Notes: a model not told the origin generated them from the letters alone. Counted from the first letter of the stretch, positions 45,383 to 55,549 are shown. The stretch: DNA of 64,000 nt from Pseudonocardia sp. N23 (GCF_002583555.1 NZ_BEGX01000004.1:1-64000), one strand, 5' to 3'. Program-made: numbers and translations.

Positions 45383-46488
45383 GCGGCCTGTCCTTCGGGG
45401 AGTGGTGCGCCGATGTCACGGTGGGTGTCGACGGCCGCGAGCCGCGGCAGGACGTGCTGGACGTACGTGTCGAAGCAGCGGCGCGACTCCGCGCCGGTCA
45501 TGCCGCCGAACCCGAGGACGTTGACGACCCCGCCGGCGCCCAGCGCCCGCACCCGCTCGACCGTCTGCTCCACCACCTCGTCGGGGGTACCGCCGATCTG
45601 CAAGTCGGCCAGGAACCGGTTGAACGTCGCCAGCCCGTGCTTCTCGATGTTGCGCCGCAGGCCCGCGTAGTACTCGTAGCCCTCGACGCGCTCGAGCCGC
45701 TCGTCGGTGAACTCGTAGTGGTCGATGGTCGAGCGCGCGTAGCCGACCGCGAACTTCTCGTGCATCTCACGGGCCCGGCCCGGGTCGACGTCGGTCGTCG
45801 TGAAGTTCACCAGCACCGGCGCCGGGGGCTCCGCGTCGTGGATCGACCGGAACAGCTCCCGGTACTCCGTGGTCTCGCGCAGGGTCGTCTCCCACGGCTT
45901 CTGCGCGATCAGCATCAGCCCGAACCCGAGCGTCGCCATGATCTTGGCCGACTCCGGCGACACAGCCGAGGCGTAGGTGCGGCCCCGGAACGACGTGAAC
46001 GCCGGCGGATGCAGCTCGGCGCGGGGCTGCTGGAGGAGCTCACCGTCGAACTCGATCGCGCCCGACTCCAGCGCCCCGGAGATCGCCGTCGCGTACTCGA
46101 CGAACCGGCGCCGCGACTCCCCCATCTCCAGCCGGAACCCGTCGAACTCCACCGAGCCCAGCCCCCGCCCGAGCCCGAGGACGACCCGCCCCTCCGACAC
46201 CGAGTCGAGCCAGGCGATCTCCTCCGCCACCCGCACCGGGTCGTGCCAGGGCAGCACCATGACCATCGTCCCGAGCCGGACCCGGGTCGTCCGGCCGGCC
46301 ATCCACGTGAGGAACTGCGCCGGGTTGGGCATCATCTGGTACCGGGTGAAGTGGTGCTCCGCCGTCCAGACCGAGTCGAAGCCCGCGCCCTCCGAGGCGT
46401 CCGCCAGCGCCAGCTGGTCGCGCATCACCGCGTGGTCGTCGCGGCCCGGTTCGAGCCCTTGGAAGAACACTCCGATACCGACGTGCAC
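45379..46488 (-). CDS. LLM-class flavin-dependent oxidoreductase
   Basis: 369 residues, a bacterial-luciferase-like barrel: MHVGIGVFFQGLEPG at the first strand, FDSVWTAEHHFTRYQMMPNPAQFL and RTTRVRLGTMVMVLPWHDPVRVAEEIAWLD with SEGRVVLGLGRGLG. The AEHHF motif is typical of FMN-using luciferase-like monooxygenases, in contrast to the F420 type at 5 kb. It is translationally coupled to the SDR that follows. Confidence 0.88.
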   Translation of the reverse strand: MHVGIGVFFQGLEPGRDDHAVMRDQLALADASEGAGFDSVWTAEHHFTRYQMMPNPAQFLTWMAGRTTRVRLGTMVMVLPWHDPVRVAEEIAWLDSVSEGRVVLGLGRGLGSVEFDGFRLEMGESRRRFVEYATAISGALESGAIEFDGELLQQPRAELHPPAFTSFRGRTYASAVSPESAKIMATLGFGLMLIAQKPWETTLRETTEYRELFRSIHDAEPPAPVLVNFTTTDVDPGRAREMHEKFAVGYARSTIDHYEFTDERLERVEGYEYYAGLRRNIEKHGLATFNRFLADLQIGGTPDEVVEQTVERVRALGAGGVVNVLGFGGMTGAESRRCFDTYVQHVLPRLAAVDTHRDIGAPLPEGQAA

Positions 46489-46665
46489 GCCGACCTCCCC
46501 GCTGAGGCATCCGCCTTAAAGCGCTGATCACCCGTTGTAGACGGCCCCCGGGGACGATGCAAGCGCGACCGGATGAACATCGACCCTCACCGCGCATCCC
46601 GCCCGAACGCCCGACCCCGGCCCCGCCGCACCCGCGCTGTCAGGGACGATGCCGCGACCTTCGGG

Positions 46666-47766
46666 TCAGCCCGCTGCCGACGACTCTCCCGGCCGGCCGC
46701 CGGCGGTCGGACCGCCCGCAGCCGCATCGCGGCTCGCGACAGCATCGGCGGCGGGCTCGTCGAACGCCGCTCCGGTCGGGGGCGGGGTGCCGCGTTCCGG
46801 GAAGTGGCAGGCCACGCGGTGGCCGGGGCCCAGTTCGTCGAGCGGGGGTTCGGTGGTGCGGCAGATGTCCTGGGCCTTCCAGCACCGGGTGTGGAACCGG
46901 CAGGCCGGGGGCGGGTCCAGCGGGCTGGGCACGTCGCCGGTCAGCAGGATCCTGTCGCGGTTGCGGCCACGGCGGGCGTCGGGGATCGGGACGGCGGAGA
47001 GGAGGGCGACGGTGTAGGGGTGCATGGGGCGTTCGTAGACGTCGGCCCGATCGCCGATCTCCACGATCTTGCCCAGGTACATGACGGCGACGCGGTCGGA
47101 GACGTGCCGCACGACGGAGAGGTCGTGAGCGATCAGGACGTAGGTCAGTCCGAGCTCGTCCTGCAGGTCCTCGAGCAGGTTGACGACCTGCGCCTGGATG
47201 GAGACGTCGAGGGCCGAGACGGGCTCGTCGGCGACGATCAGCTTGGGGCGCAACGCCAGCGTGCGGGCGATGCCGATGCGTTGGCGTTGCCCACCGGAGA
47301 ACTCGTGGGGGTAGCGGTTGTAGTGCTCGGGCGAGAGCCCGACGAGCGCGAGAAGTTCCTGCACGGCGTTGCGGACGCCGCCCTTCGGCTCGACGCCCTG
47401 GATCTTGAACGGCGCCCCGATGATCGTGCCGACGGTGTGGCGCGGGTTCAGCGAGGAGTAGGGGTCCTGGAAGATCATCTGGATGTCGCGGCGCAGGGGC
47501 CGCATGGCGCCGGGCCCGAGGTGGCTGATGTCGCGGCCGTCGAAGACGACCTTGCCGGCAGTGGGTTCGAGGAGCCGGGTGAGCAGCCGGCCGGTGGTGG
47601 TCTTGCCGCAGCCGGACTCGCCGACGATCGAGAGGGTCTCGCCGGGCATGACCTCGAAGTCGAGGCCGTCGACGGCCTGGACGGCGCCGACCTGGCGTTG
47701 GAGCAGGCCGCGCCGGACGGGGAAGTACTTCTGCAGGCCCGAGGCCGTCAGCAGGGGCGCGGTCAC
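46666..47766 (-). CDS. oligopeptide ABC transporter ATPase (DppF/OppF-like)
   Basis: 366 residues from GTG 47766. Walker [11 protein letters not shown]-loop [12 protein letters not shown], signature [16 protein letters not shown], Walker [15 protein letters not shown] and the H-loop AHDLSVV are intact. The C-terminal iron-sulfur-like Cys pattern ([14 protein letters not shown]...C) is the Opp/Dpp C-terminal domain. It follows DppD with a GTGA overlap and ends the importer operon. A disordered Ala/Gly tail closes it. Confidence 0.93.
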   Translation of the reverse strand: MTAPLLTASGLQKYFPVRRGLLQRQVGAVQAVDGLDFEVMPGETLSIVGESGCGKTTTGRLLTRLLEPTAGKVVFDGRDISHLGPGAMRPLRRDIQMIFQDPYSSLNPRHTVGTIIGAPFKIQGVEPKGGVRNAVQELLALVGLSPEHYNRYPHEFSGGQRQRIGIARTLALRPKLIVADEPVSALDVSIQAQVVNLLEDLQDELGLTYVLIAHDLSVVRHVSDRVAVMYLGKIVEIGDRADVYERPMHPYTVALLSAVPIPDARRGRNRDRILLTGDVPSPLDPPPACRFHTRCWKAQDICRTTEPPLDELGPGHRVACHFPERGTPPPTGAAFDEPAADAVASRDAAAGGPTAGGRPGESSAAG

Positions 47767-48845
47767 AGCTTCGGCCTGATCTCGTCGTCGAAGAGGTGGG
47801 CGCGTTCCTCGATGCCCATGTGGCAGGCGGCGAGGTGGCGGGGGCCCACCTCGACGAGCTCGGGGCGTTCGGTGTGGCACCGGTCGCCGTTGCGGTCGAC
47901 GTATGGGCAGCGCGGGTGGAAGGCGCAGCCGGACGGGACGTTGATCAGTGAGGGTGGGCTGCCGCTGATGGGCAGCAGCCGGTCGGTGCGTTCGCGGTCC
48001 CAGCGGGGCACGGACCCCAGCAGCCCCCAGGCGTAAGGGTGGCGGGGCTCGGTGAAGACGTCGGCGGCGGGCCCGGCCTCGGCGGCGCGCCCGGCGTACA
48101 TCACGAGGATGTCGTCGGCGAGCTCGGCGACAACGCCGAGATCGTGAGTGATGATCACGACGGCAGTGTGGAACTCGGCCTGCAGGTCGACGATGAGGTC
48201 GAGGATCTGGGCCTGGACGGTGACGTCGAGTGCAGTGGTGGGCTCGTCGGCGATGAGCAGCTGGGGGTTGCAGGACAACGCCATCGCGATCATGGCGCGC
48301 TGGCGCATGCCACCGGAGAAGTGGTGGGGGTAGTCGTCGAAGCGGGCTTCGGCGCGGGGGATGCCGACGCGGTCGAGGAGGTCGACGGCGCGTTTTCGGG
48401 CGACCCTCCTGGAGACGTCGTTGTGGACGCGGTAGGCCTCGACGATCTGGGCGCCGACCGAGTAGTAGGGGTGCATCGACGAGAGCGGGTCCTGGAAGAT
48501 CATCGCCATCGTCTCGCCGCGCAGGGCCCGGACCCGTTCGGGGTCGGCGGCGACGAGCTCGTCGTCGCCGAGCCAGATCTCCCCGGAGATGCGGGCGGAA
48601 CCGCGTTTGTGCAGGCCCATGATCGACAGGCTGGTGACGGACTTCCCGGAGCCGGACTCCCCCACGATGCCGAGCCGCTTGCCGCGGTCGACGGAGAACG
48701 AGAGGCCGTCGACGGCTTTGACGACGCCGTCGTCGGTCGGGAAGTGGACGCGCAGGTCGCGCACGTCGAGGAAGGGGCGGTGGCCCGTGGTGCGCGGTGC
48801 GGCGGGCCCGGGTGCCGGTTCGCCCGCGAGGACGTCTTCGGCCAT
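47763..48845 (-). CDS. oligopeptide ABC transporter ATPase (DppD/OppD-like)
   Basis: 360 residues from ATG 48845. Walker [16 protein letters not shown]-loop [12 protein letters not shown], signature [15 protein letters not shown], Walker [16 protein letters not shown]-loop THDLGVV. The C-terminal Cys cluster ([10 protein letters not shown]...C...C) is also present. It sits 10 nt after the permease gene and overlaps the next ATPase by 4 nt. Confidence 0.93.
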   Translation of the reverse strand: MAEDVLAGEPAPGPAAPRTTGHRPFLDVRDLRVHFPTDDGVVKAVDGLSFSVDRGKRLGIVGESGSGKSVTSLSIMGLHKRGSARISGEIWLGDDELVAADPERVRALRGETMAMIFQDPLSSMHPYYSVGAQIVEAYRVHNDVSRRVARKRAVDLLDRVGIPRAEARFDDYPHHFSGGMRQRAMIAMALSCNPQLLIADEPTTALDVTVQAQILDLIVDLQAEFHTAVVIITHDLGVVAELADDILVMYAGRAAEAGPAADVFTEPRHPYAWGLLGSVPRWDRERTDRLLPISGSPPSLINVPSGCAFHPRCPYVDRNGDRCHTERPELVEVGPRHLAACHMGIEERAHLFDDEIRPKL

Positions 48846-48855
48846 CAGCGGCTCC

Positions 48856-49869
48856 TCACGACAGCCGGACCCGCGGGTCGACGACCGCGTACAGGACGTC
48901 GACGACGAGGTTGGCGACGATGATGAACAACCCGCCGACGAGCACCACGCCGAGGACCTTGGGCAGGTCGTTGGTGGTGATGGCATCGACGGAGTACTTC
49001 CCGATCCCGGGCAGGGAGAACGTGGACTCGGTGAGGATGGCGCCGCCGAGCAGGAGCCCGAGGTCGAGCCCGAAGATCGTCAGGATCGGGGTGAGCGCCG
49101 ATCTCAGGCCGTGTTTGACGACGACGGTCCTCTCGGGCAGGCCCTTGGCGCGCGCGGTGCGGATGAAGTCCTCCCCCATGGTGTCGAGCATCCCGGCGCG
49201 GGTGAGCCGGGCGTAGCCGGCGGCGTAGAGGAACGCGAGGGTGATCCACGGCAGCAGCAGGTCGTAGGCCCACAGTGCCGGGTTCTGCTCGAACGGTGTG
49301 TAGCTGCCGCCGGGCGCGGTGATGCCGAGGCCGTAGCTGAAGATCGACAGCGTCAGCAGGCCGGTGAAGAAGATCGGCAGCGAGACGCCGGCGAGCGAGA
49401 CGCCCATGGCGGCGCGGTCGAAGAAGCTGCCGCGCCGCAGTGCCGACAGCACACCGGTCGAGACCCCGACGACGACCCAGATCACCGCGGCGCCCGCGGC
49501 GAGCGAGATGGTGACGGGTAGCCGGTCGAGGATGTCGGGCAGTACGGGGTTCTGGGTGAGGAACGAGTAGCCGAAGCAGGGTGCCGGGCAGTGCGTCATC
49601 GTCGGCCCGGTCGGATAGTCGGCGCCGGCGACGATGCCCTTGAGGAACCGGCCGTACTGCACGTAGACGGGCTCGGTGAAGCCCAGCTTGACGGCGATGT
49701 CGTGGATCGTCGCGGCGTCGGCGGTCTTGCCGACGTAGCGCGACGCGAGGTCCTCGGCGGAGGCCCCGCCGAGTCGGGGCACGAGGAAGAAGATGACGAA
49801 GCAGGCAGCGGTGACGATCAGCAACAGCACGATCGCAGCCACCAGCCGGCGGACGATGTAGACCGTCAT
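48856..49869 (-). CDS. oligopeptide ABC transporter permease (DppB/OppB-like)
   Basis: 337 residues with six hydrophobic helices; the first is IVRRLVAAIVLLLIVTAACFVIFFLVP. The EAA loop that docks on the ATPases is GEDFIRTARAKGLPERTVVVKHGLRSAL. The large first periplasmic loop is usual for DppB. It lies third in the operon, between the binding protein and the ATPases. Confidence 0.93.
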   Translation of the reverse strand: MTVYIVRRLVAAIVLLLIVTAACFVIFFLVPRLGGASAEDLASRYVGKTADAATIHDIAVKLGFTEPVYVQYGRFLKGIVAGADYPTGPTMTHCPAPCFGYSFLTQNPVLPDILDRLPVTISLAAGAAVIWVVVGVSTGVLSALRRGSFFDRAAMGVSLAGVSLPIFFTGLLTLSIFSYGLGITAPGGSYTPFEQNPALWAYDLLLPWITLAFLYAAGYARLTRAGMLDTMGEDFIRTARAKGLPERTVVVKHGLRSALTPILTIFGLDLGLLLGGAILTESTFSLPGIGKYSVDAITTNDLPKVLGVVLVGGLFIIVANLVVDVLYAVVDPRVRLS

Positions 49870-49963
49870 GGTTCACGGCAGCCCCCGCCCGCCCGCGCCG
49901 GTGCGACGCGGACGGGCAGGGAGGACGCCTTCACCTACCTCCCGTTCGTCCGGAGCGGCCCGG

Positions 49964-51715
49964 TCACTTCCGGGTCGTGCCGAGCGCGAGGTAGTCGTAC
50001 ATCTGGAACCCGTTGGTGATGAACACGTTCGTCAGGTTCTGCGGGCGGTAGAGCAGGCCCTTGGCCCAGATGCCCGGCAGCATGTACGCGTCGTCCATGA
50101 CCTTCTTGTCGACGTCGACCCAGTCCTGCTGGCGTTTGGTCTGGTCCTGCTCGTTGACGGCCTGGTCGATGATCGCGTCCACGGCCGGGTCACGGACGCC
50201 GAGGTTCGAGTTGCCACCCGTGGCGCGGATGGTGCGGCTGTCGACGATCTGGGACAGGAAGCCGTAGCCGTCGGGCCAGTCGGCGCCCCAGCCGTAGACC
50301 ATCAGGCCGAGGCCGTTGGCCTTGGCGTAGTCGGGCTTGCCGGCGTAGAGCTTCAGATAGTCGTTGAGCGGGAAGGGCTTGATCGTCAGGTTGATGCCGG
50401 CCTTGGCCAGCGACTGCTGCAGCGTCTCGGCGGTCGCCTTCTCCTTGGGCCGCTCGGCGCGGTAGGAGATGTTCGTCGAGAAGCCGTTCGGCTGCCCGCA
50501 CTGGTTGAGCTCGTCCTTGGCCTTGGCGATGTCGCCCGCGTTGTTCGGCGTCGGGTAGGTGTCGAACTGCTGCGCCCCGGGGATGACCGGCGGCATCAGG
50601 TTCGTCGCGATGTCACCGCCCGTGGAGCCGCCGTAGGCGCGCTGGTAGCCGGTCTTGTCGGCGGCGTACATGACGGCGCGCCGGCAGTGGATGTTGTCCA
50701 GCGGCGCGACGTCGGAGTTGAGGACGGTGAACCAGATCCGGGCCTGCAACGACGAGTCGGTGTTGGCCTTGAGGTTCTGGTCGGCCAGGATGCGGCCCTG
50801 CGCCGAGGGGCCGACACCGGAACCCTCGATGGCGACGTCGAGGTCACCGGAGACGAGCCGGTTGTCGATGTCGTCGGAGTTGACGTTGAGCGCCACGTCG
50901 ATCTGGTCGGGCAGCGCCTTGCGGTTCGGGTCGGTCGCCGGGTCCCAGTTGGGGTTGCGGACCATGGTGAAGCTCTTGCCCAGGTCGTTGGTCTGGAACA
51001 TGTACGGGCCGGTCGAGACGACGTGTTCCTTGTACTTCGTGCCGGTGTCCTTGGCCTGCGGCACCGGGATCGTCGACGGCAGCTGGGCGAAGTAGTCGAA
51101 CCCGCTGAACGGCTTGTTGAGCGTGAAGACGATCGTCGAGTCGTCGGGGGTCTCGATGGCCTTGAGGCCGAGCTTGTCCGGCGACGGGTCCTGGTAGGGG
51201 CTGGTGTAGCCCTGCAGGTCGAGGAAGTCGTTGAAGTAGGTGGGGCCGTTGGGGAAGGTCGCCTTGTCGAGCGAACGCTCGACCGCGTACTTGACGTCCT
51301 TGCTGGTGACGGGGGTGCCGTCCTCGAACTTCACGCCCTTGCGCAGGGTGTAGGTCCAGGTCTTGCCCCCGTCGGAGGACTTGCCGAGCGACTCGGCGAG
51401 GTCCGGGACGAGGGTGGCGCCGTCGGCCCCGGGGGCCGACTTGAACATCACCAGCGCGCGGCCGTAGAGGCGCACGAAGTTCCACGAGTAGGCGTAGTAG
51501 GTGTCGGCCGGGTCGAGGGAGTCCCAGTCCCCGGAGTTCGCGTAGCGCAGCGTGCCGCCCTTCGCGTCCGACGGGTTCTGGATGCCACCGCTGCCGGTGC
51601 CGCCTCCGGTCCCGCTGCCCGACGTCCCCCCGGACGTCCCGCCGCCGCACGCGGCGAGCACCAGCACGGCGACCGTGCCGACGGCCGCGGCGGCGAACCT
51701 TCGCCTGTGCCTCAT
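49964..51715 (-). CDS. oligopeptide-type ABC substrate-binding lipoprotein
   Basis: 583 residues, family 5 solute-binding protein. A lipoprotein signal ends at C23 (LVLAACGGG), then a Gly/Ser/Thr linker to residue 45, then GGTLRYANSGDWDSLDPADTYYAYSWNFVRLY and WTYTLRKGVKFEDGTPVTSKDVKYAVER, the family signature. It gives the importer its specificity; ligands of this group include peptides, nickel, sugars and aromatic compounds. It lies between the two permeases. Confidence 0.92.
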   Translation of the reverse strand: MRHRRRFAAAAVGTVAVLVLAACGGGTSGGTSGSGTGGGTGSGGIQNPSDAKGGTLRYANSGDWDSLDPADTYYAYSWNFVRLYGRALVMFKSAPGADGATLVPDLAESLGKSSDGGKTWTYTLRKGVKFEDGTPVTSKDVKYAVERSLDKATFPNGPTYFNDFLDLQGYTSPYQDPSPDKLGLKAIETPDDSTIVFTLNKPFSGFDYFAQLPSTIPVPQAKDTGTKYKEHVVSTGPYMFQTNDLGKSFTMVRNPNWDPATDPNRKALPDQIDVALNVNSDDIDNRLVSGDLDVAIEGSGVGPSAQGRILADQNLKANTDSSLQARIWFTVLNSDVAPLDNIHCRRAVMYAADKTGYQRAYGGSTGGDIATNLMPPVIPGAQQFDTYPTPNNAGDIAKAKDELNQCGQPNGFSTNISYRAERPKEKATAETLQQSLAKAGINLTIKPFPLNDYLKLYAGKPDYAKANGLGLMVYGWGADWPDGYGFLSQIVDSRTIRATGGNSNLGVRDPAVDAIIDQAVNEQDQTKRQQDWVDVDKKVMDDAYMLPGIWAKGLLYRPQNLTNVFITNGFQMYDYLALGTTRK

Positions 51716-51778
51716 GGAATCACCCCTCGAATCTCTCTGTGAGCCGTTCTGTTGTCGCGTCCGGAGCCGCGTTCGATG

Positions 51779-52774
51779 TCATCGGGTCCTCGGGTCCAGG
51801 GCGTCGCGCAGCCCGTCGCCGAAGAGGTTGAAGGCCAGCACGGTCACGAAGATCGCCAGGCCGGGGAAGAGCATGAAGTTCGGGGCGATCTGGAACCAGT
51901 GCGTCGCGTCCGAGAGCATCCCGCCCCAGCTGGGGGTGGGTGGGCGGATGCCGACCGACAGGAAGCTCAGCGCCGCCTCGAACAGGATGTTGGTGGGGAT
52001 CAGCAGCGTCGCGTAGACGAGCATCGGGGCGATGAGGTTGGGCAGCATCTCGGTGAGCAGGATGCGCGGGGTGCGGGCACCGAGGCTGCGGGCGGCGTCG
52101 ACGAACTCGCGCTCGCGCAACGACAGTGCCTGGCCGCGGATGATCCGGCCGATGTAGGGCCAGCTGGTGAACCCGATGATCGCGATGATCACGACGATGC
52201 GCAGGGTGTCGCCGGAGAGGCCGAACGAACCGTCCGGGATCACGCCGGCCAGTGCGAGCGCGAACAGCAGGACCGGGAACGCGAGGAAGACGTCCATGGC
52301 GCGGCTGATCAACGAGTCGACCCAGCCGCCGTAGTAGCCGGCGACGATTCCCGCGACGGTCCCGATGATCACGGCGAGGAGGGTCGCCAGGAATGCGACG
52401 AGAAGGGAGATGCGTGCGCCGTAGACGACACGGGAGAAGATGTCGCGCCCGTTGACGGGTTCGACCCCGAAGAGGAACTGACCGCTGACCCCGCCGAACG
52501 GTCCGGGCGAGATCTGCAGGTCGGGGTCGATCTGGTCGTAGTGGAACTCGAGGGGGTCGTGGCCCAGTAGCGCGACGATCACCGGGGCGAGGATCGCGAC
52601 GAGCACGAGCAGCACGATGACGACGCCACCGGCGAGCGCGACCTTGTCGCGGCGTAGCCGCCGCCAAGCGATCTGCCACAGCGACCGGCCCTGGATGGCG
52701 CTACCCATCCCCTCGGTGACCGCCTCCGGCGCCGCCTGCTCGGCGGCACCGGGAACCTCGAGCGGTGCCGTCAT
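51779..52774 (-). CDS. oligopeptide ABC transporter permease (DppC/OppC-like)
   Basis: 331 residues from ATG 52774, with GGGAGGA upstream; first gene of the operon. The N-terminal cytoplasmic segment, one helix, then a large loop with FLFGVEPVNGRDIFSRVVYGARISLLV and the EAA loop REFVDAARSLGARTPRILLTEMLPNL are typical of DppC. The order DppC-binding protein-DppB-ATPases differs from the usual binding protein first. Confidence 0.92.
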   Translation of the reverse strand: MTAPLEVPGAAEQAAPEAVTEGMGSAIQGRSLWQIAWRRLRRDKVALAGGVVIVLLVLVAILAPVIVALLGHDPLEFHYDQIDPDLQISPGPFGGVSGQFLFGVEPVNGRDIFSRVVYGARISLLVAFLATLLAVIIGTVAGIVAGYYGGWVDSLISRAMDVFLAFPVLLFALALAGVIPDGSFGLSGDTLRIVVIIAIIGFTSWPYIGRIIRGQALSLREREFVDAARSLGARTPRILLTEMLPNLIAPMLVYATLLIPTNILFEAALSFLSVGIRPPTPSWGGMLSDATHWFQIAPNFMLFPGLAIFVTVLAFNLFGDGLRDALDPRTR

Positions 52775-53109
52775 ACGCGAGTCCTCCCGACCGGTCCCGA
52801 CAATGGATTCGGTCACTCCCGAATTCAGGACACTAACGGGTGACCGATCATGTGGAAGGCCTGAGAAGTTCCTTCTTCTATAACGATCCGTACATGACCG
52901 AGAGGTCAGCCTTACCTTCTGGTCGACAACCGCCCGAACAGAACCAAACCATGTTTTTCGGGCAATTGATCACATGTCGCCACGGCGGCATCACCCGCCG
53001 GTGGAGCGGCAGAGGCCGGACCTGCCGACGTTTCCGCGTGCCGGCCGGCGGGTAGCCCGTATCGCCCGAACGGCCCAGAGCCGTATCCGTTCGTCGTAGA
53101 GGAGAACTG
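52775..53109. promoter_or_regulatory. 335-bp divergent promoter region
   Basis: No gene seen. It separates the leftward importer operon from the rightward SRPBCC gene and is locally AT-richer around 52865-52975 (TTCTTCTATAACG, TTGATCACATG), where promoters for one or both are likely. No clear operator pair was found. Confidence 0.45.
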
Positions 53110-53595
53110 GTGGACACGAGCAGGAAGCTGCAGGCGAGCAAGGTCATCGACGCGCCCGCGGACAAGATCTTCGCGCTGCTGTCGGACCCGAGCCGGCATT
53201 CGGACCTCGACGATGCCGGGATGATCCGGGGTCCGGAGGGCGATGCGCCGCCCATCGGCGGGATCGGCCAGGTGTTCACGATGAACATGCACCAGGACGC
53301 CCTCGGCGACTACCGCATGGTCAACACGGTCACCGCCTACCAGCCCAGCAGCCGGATCGGTTGGGCGCCGGCGATGGACCCGTCGTGCGACCTCGCGGCG
53401 AAGCTCGGCGAGATGGACGCCAGCGGCCACACGTTCACCTACGACCTGGCCGAGGCGGACGGCGGCGGCACCCGCGTCACGCAGACCTACGAGTGGATGA
53501 GCGTGCACGACGAGGAGTTCCTCAAGCTCTTCCCCGTCGTCAGCGAGAAGGACCTCCAGGGGACGCTGGACAAGATCGCCTCGCAGGTCTCGTGA
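53110..53595 (+). CDS. SRPBCC/polyketide-cyclase-like protein
   Basis: 161 residues from GTG 53110, after GAGGAGAACTG. KVIDAPADKIFALLSDPSRHSDLDDAG is the usual first strand and helices of the fold, and the C-terminal helix is KDLQGTLDKIASQV. It could bind or cyclise a hydrophobic ligand. It is convergent with the BadH-like dehydrogenase. Confidence 0.85.
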   Translation: MDTSRKLQASKVIDAPADKIFALLSDPSRHSDLDDAGMIRGPEGDAPPIGGIGQVFTMNMHQDALGDYRMVNTVTAYQPSSRIGWAPAMDPSCDLAAKLGEMDASGHTFTYDLAEADGGGTRVTQTYEWMSVHDEEFLKLFPVVSEKDLQGTLDKIASQVS

Positions 53596-53655
53596 CCGCG
53601 TGACGGGCGGGACGGGGCGGCCATCCGCACCGGATGACCCCCGCCCCGCCCGCGG

Positions 53656-54387
53656 TCAGCCCGCCATCGTGAGGCCGCCGCTGACACTGAGCACCTGCCC
53701 CGTGACGTAGGAGGCGGCGTCGGAGGCGAAGAACAGCACGGCGTCGGCGACCTCCTCCGGCCGGGCGAGCCTGCGGAAGGGGATGGCCCGGACCAGCGCC
53801 TCCCTGAGCCGTTCGTCCTGGGCGGCGAACAGCGGCGTGTCGGTCGGCCCCGGGCACACGACGTTCACGTTGATCGCGTGGCGGGCCATCTCACGGGCCA
53901 GCGACTTGCTCATCGCGATCACCCCGCCCTTGGCGCCCGCGTAGATCGTCTCCCCCGAGCTGCCGACGCGCCCCGCGTCGCTCGCGATGTTGACGACCTT
54001 CCCGCCCCCGCCCGCGTCGACCATGCCCGGCAGGAATGCCCGGCACATGTGTACCTGGCCGAGGTAGTTGATGCCGACGATCTTGTCGGCGAACTCGGCC
54101 GTCGAGTCGAGGAACCTGCCCGTCCGGTCCCATCCCGCGCAGTTGACCAGCACCGTCGCGGTGCCGAGGTCGGCGGCGACCTGCCCGGCGAGGGCGGTGA
54201 CCGAGTCGGGGTCGGCGACGTCGACGGCCATCGGGGTGATCCCGTCGGAGTCCGCGGCCAGCGCGGTCGCGCCGTCGAGGTCGAGGTCCGCGGCGACGAC
54301 CCGGGCGCCGGTGCGGGCGAGCCCGAGGGCCACCGCCCGTCCGATCCCGGACGCCGCCCCCGTCACGACCGCGATCCTGTCCGTCAT
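53656..54387 (-). CDS. badH: BadH-like 2-hydroxycyclohexanecarboxyl-CoA dehydrogenase (SDR)
   Basis: 243 residues. Beyond the SDR motifs (TGAASGIGRA, NCAGWD, Y-x-x-x-K in IYAGAKGG) it has the specific run NIASDAGRVGSSGE and the ending VTGQVLSVSGGLTMAG, both matching Rhodopseudomonas BadH, which oxidises the ring hydroxyl before ring opening. The start codon overlaps the stop of a CoA-ligase remnant (ATGA), so it once followed an intact ligase gene. A BadI-like hydrolase lies 1.9 kb away. Confidence 0.78.
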   Translation of the reverse strand: MTDRIAVVTGAASGIGRAVALGLARTGARVVAADLDLDGATALAADSDGITPMAVDVADPDSVTALAGQVAADLGTATVLVNCAGWDRTGRFLDSTAEFADKIVGINYLGQVHMCRAFLPGMVDAGGGGKVVNIASDAGRVGSSGETIYAGAKGGVIAMSKSLAREMARHAINVNVVCPGPTDTPLFAAQDERLREALVRAIPFRRLARPEEVADAVLFFASDAASYVTGQVLSVSGGLTMAG

Positions 54388-54540
54388 GCGTTCTCCCTCT
54401 CGTGGGTCAGCAGCTCCCGCAGCGTGACCTTCTGCAACGTCCCGTCGGTGTGCGCGGCACGGCCCCCACCAGCTCGAGCCGGTGCGGCGGACAGGGGGTG
54501 GCGGTGCTCTGCGCCCGCAGGTGGTCGGTCAGCGCAACGA
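54384..54540 (-). pseudogene. acyl-CoA synthetase C-terminal remnant
   Basis: One frame gives YDDIVALTDHLRAQSTAT, then PHRLELVGAVPRTPTG, and another continues TLQKVTLRELLTHE to a TGA that overlaps the BadH start. This is the C-terminal end of an AMP-forming CoA ligase (normally PRT-x-x-GK-x-QK at the lysine loop); the lysine loop is hit by the frameshift. The rest of the ligase, about 480 residues, is gone and the LLM gene now abuts it. In Bad/Ali pathways the ligase activates cyclohexanecarboxylate. Confidence 0.65.
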
Positions 54541-55482
54541 TGTCGTCATACGCTCCCGCACCCGGGCCAGCCTGCGGAACTGTTCGAGCGGATCCGATGC
54601 GGCGGGCATCAGCACGAATCCGCGTACCCCCGCTGCGACGAGCTCGTCGAGACCCTTCGCGACGTGGGCGGTGTCGCCGACGAGCACCCAGCGCTCCAGC
54701 CGTTCGACCGGGAGCCCGTACTGCCCGTTCACGAAACCCGCGACCTCCGCACGTCCCGTCTCCAGGCCGCTCGGGCCGTCGGTGACATGCACGAACACCA
54801 TCAGCAGCGGCGTCGGCGACGGCCTGCCGTACTCCGCGGCGTACTCGTCGAGCTGCGCCCGCACGGCAGCGACGCGGGCCGCCGACATCCACACCCCGAG
54901 CCATCCGTCGCCGCGACGGGCGGCCCGGCGCAACGCCGCCTCGGACCGGCCGCCGACGACCAACGGTGGCGGCGTCGCGGGGGCGGGCTCCAGCACGGGT
55001 GAGCGCGTCGGCAGCAACGGGCCCGGGTGGTCGACTGCCTCGCCGCGCAACAGCGCCGTCACGATGTCGAGGCCCTCGTCGAGCCGGGCACCGCGCTGCG
55101 CGGTCGGCACACCCGCGGCCTCGAACTCCGCCGGGTTCTCCCCTCCCACCCCGACCCCGAACAGCAAGCGGCCGGGTGCGAACGAGTCGATCGAGGCGAG
55201 CTGCTTGGCCGTCCACACCGCGTTGCGCATCGGCAGCAGCAACACGCCGGTGCCGAGGACGAGCCGCTCGGTGCGGGCGGAGACCGCGGCGAGCGAGGTC
55301 AGCGCGTCGAGAAGTGGCGGGTGGAAGCTCAGGTGGTCGCCGACCCAGCCGGAGTCGAAGCCCAGCTCCTCGGCCAGGACAGCGGCCTCCACGACCGGCG
55401 CTCTGCCCCGGCGGAAAGGATCGAAGCTCGGCAGCATGACCCCGAAGCCCGTGTCCGACGGCTGTGCGGTTCCAGGCACCAC
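54529..55482 (-). CDS. LLM-class oxidoreductase near the cyclohexanecarboxylate genes
   Basis: About 317 residues. FGVMLPSFDPFRRG, LGFDSGWVGDHLSFHPPLLDALTSLAA, RTERLVLGTGVLLLPMRNAVWTAKQLASIDSFAPGRLLFGVGVGGE and PPLVVGGRSEAALRRAARRGDGWL are standard luciferase-like blocks. I chose GTG 55482 because GGAGG lies five bases upstream; the open frame to 55554 would start inside the operator. It is divergent from the TetR gene and runs into the ligase remnant. Confidence 0.82.
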   Translation of the reverse strand: MVPGTAQPSDTGFGVMLPSFDPFRRGRAPVVEAAVLAEELGFDSGWVGDHLSFHPPLLDALTSLAAVSARTERLVLGTGVLLLPMRNAVWTAKQLASIDSFAPGRLLFGVGVGGENPAEFEAAGVPTAQRGARLDEGLDIVTALLRGEAVDHPGPLLPTRSPVLEPAPATPPPLVVGGRSEAALRRAARRGDGWLGVWMSAARVAAVRAQLDEYAAEYGRPSPTPLLMVFVHVTDGPSGLETGRAEVAGFVNGQYGLPVERLERWVLVGDTAHVAKGLDELVAAGVRGFVLMPAASDPLEQFRRLARVRERMTTSLR

Positions 55483-55531
55483 CAGCACCTCCGGCGTCGT
55501 CGCCCGCCGCCTCCGTTGACGGCCGACCCGA

Positions 55532-55549
55532 ATTGAACGTAGCTTCAAT
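55532..55549. promoter_or_regulatory. candidate TetR operator
   Basis: ATTGAA-CGTAGC-TTCAAT is a perfect 6-bp inverted repeat with a 6-bp spacer between the divergent LLM and TetR genes. It overlaps a TTGACA-like element on the leftward strand, a suitable place for repression of both. Confidence 0.6.
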
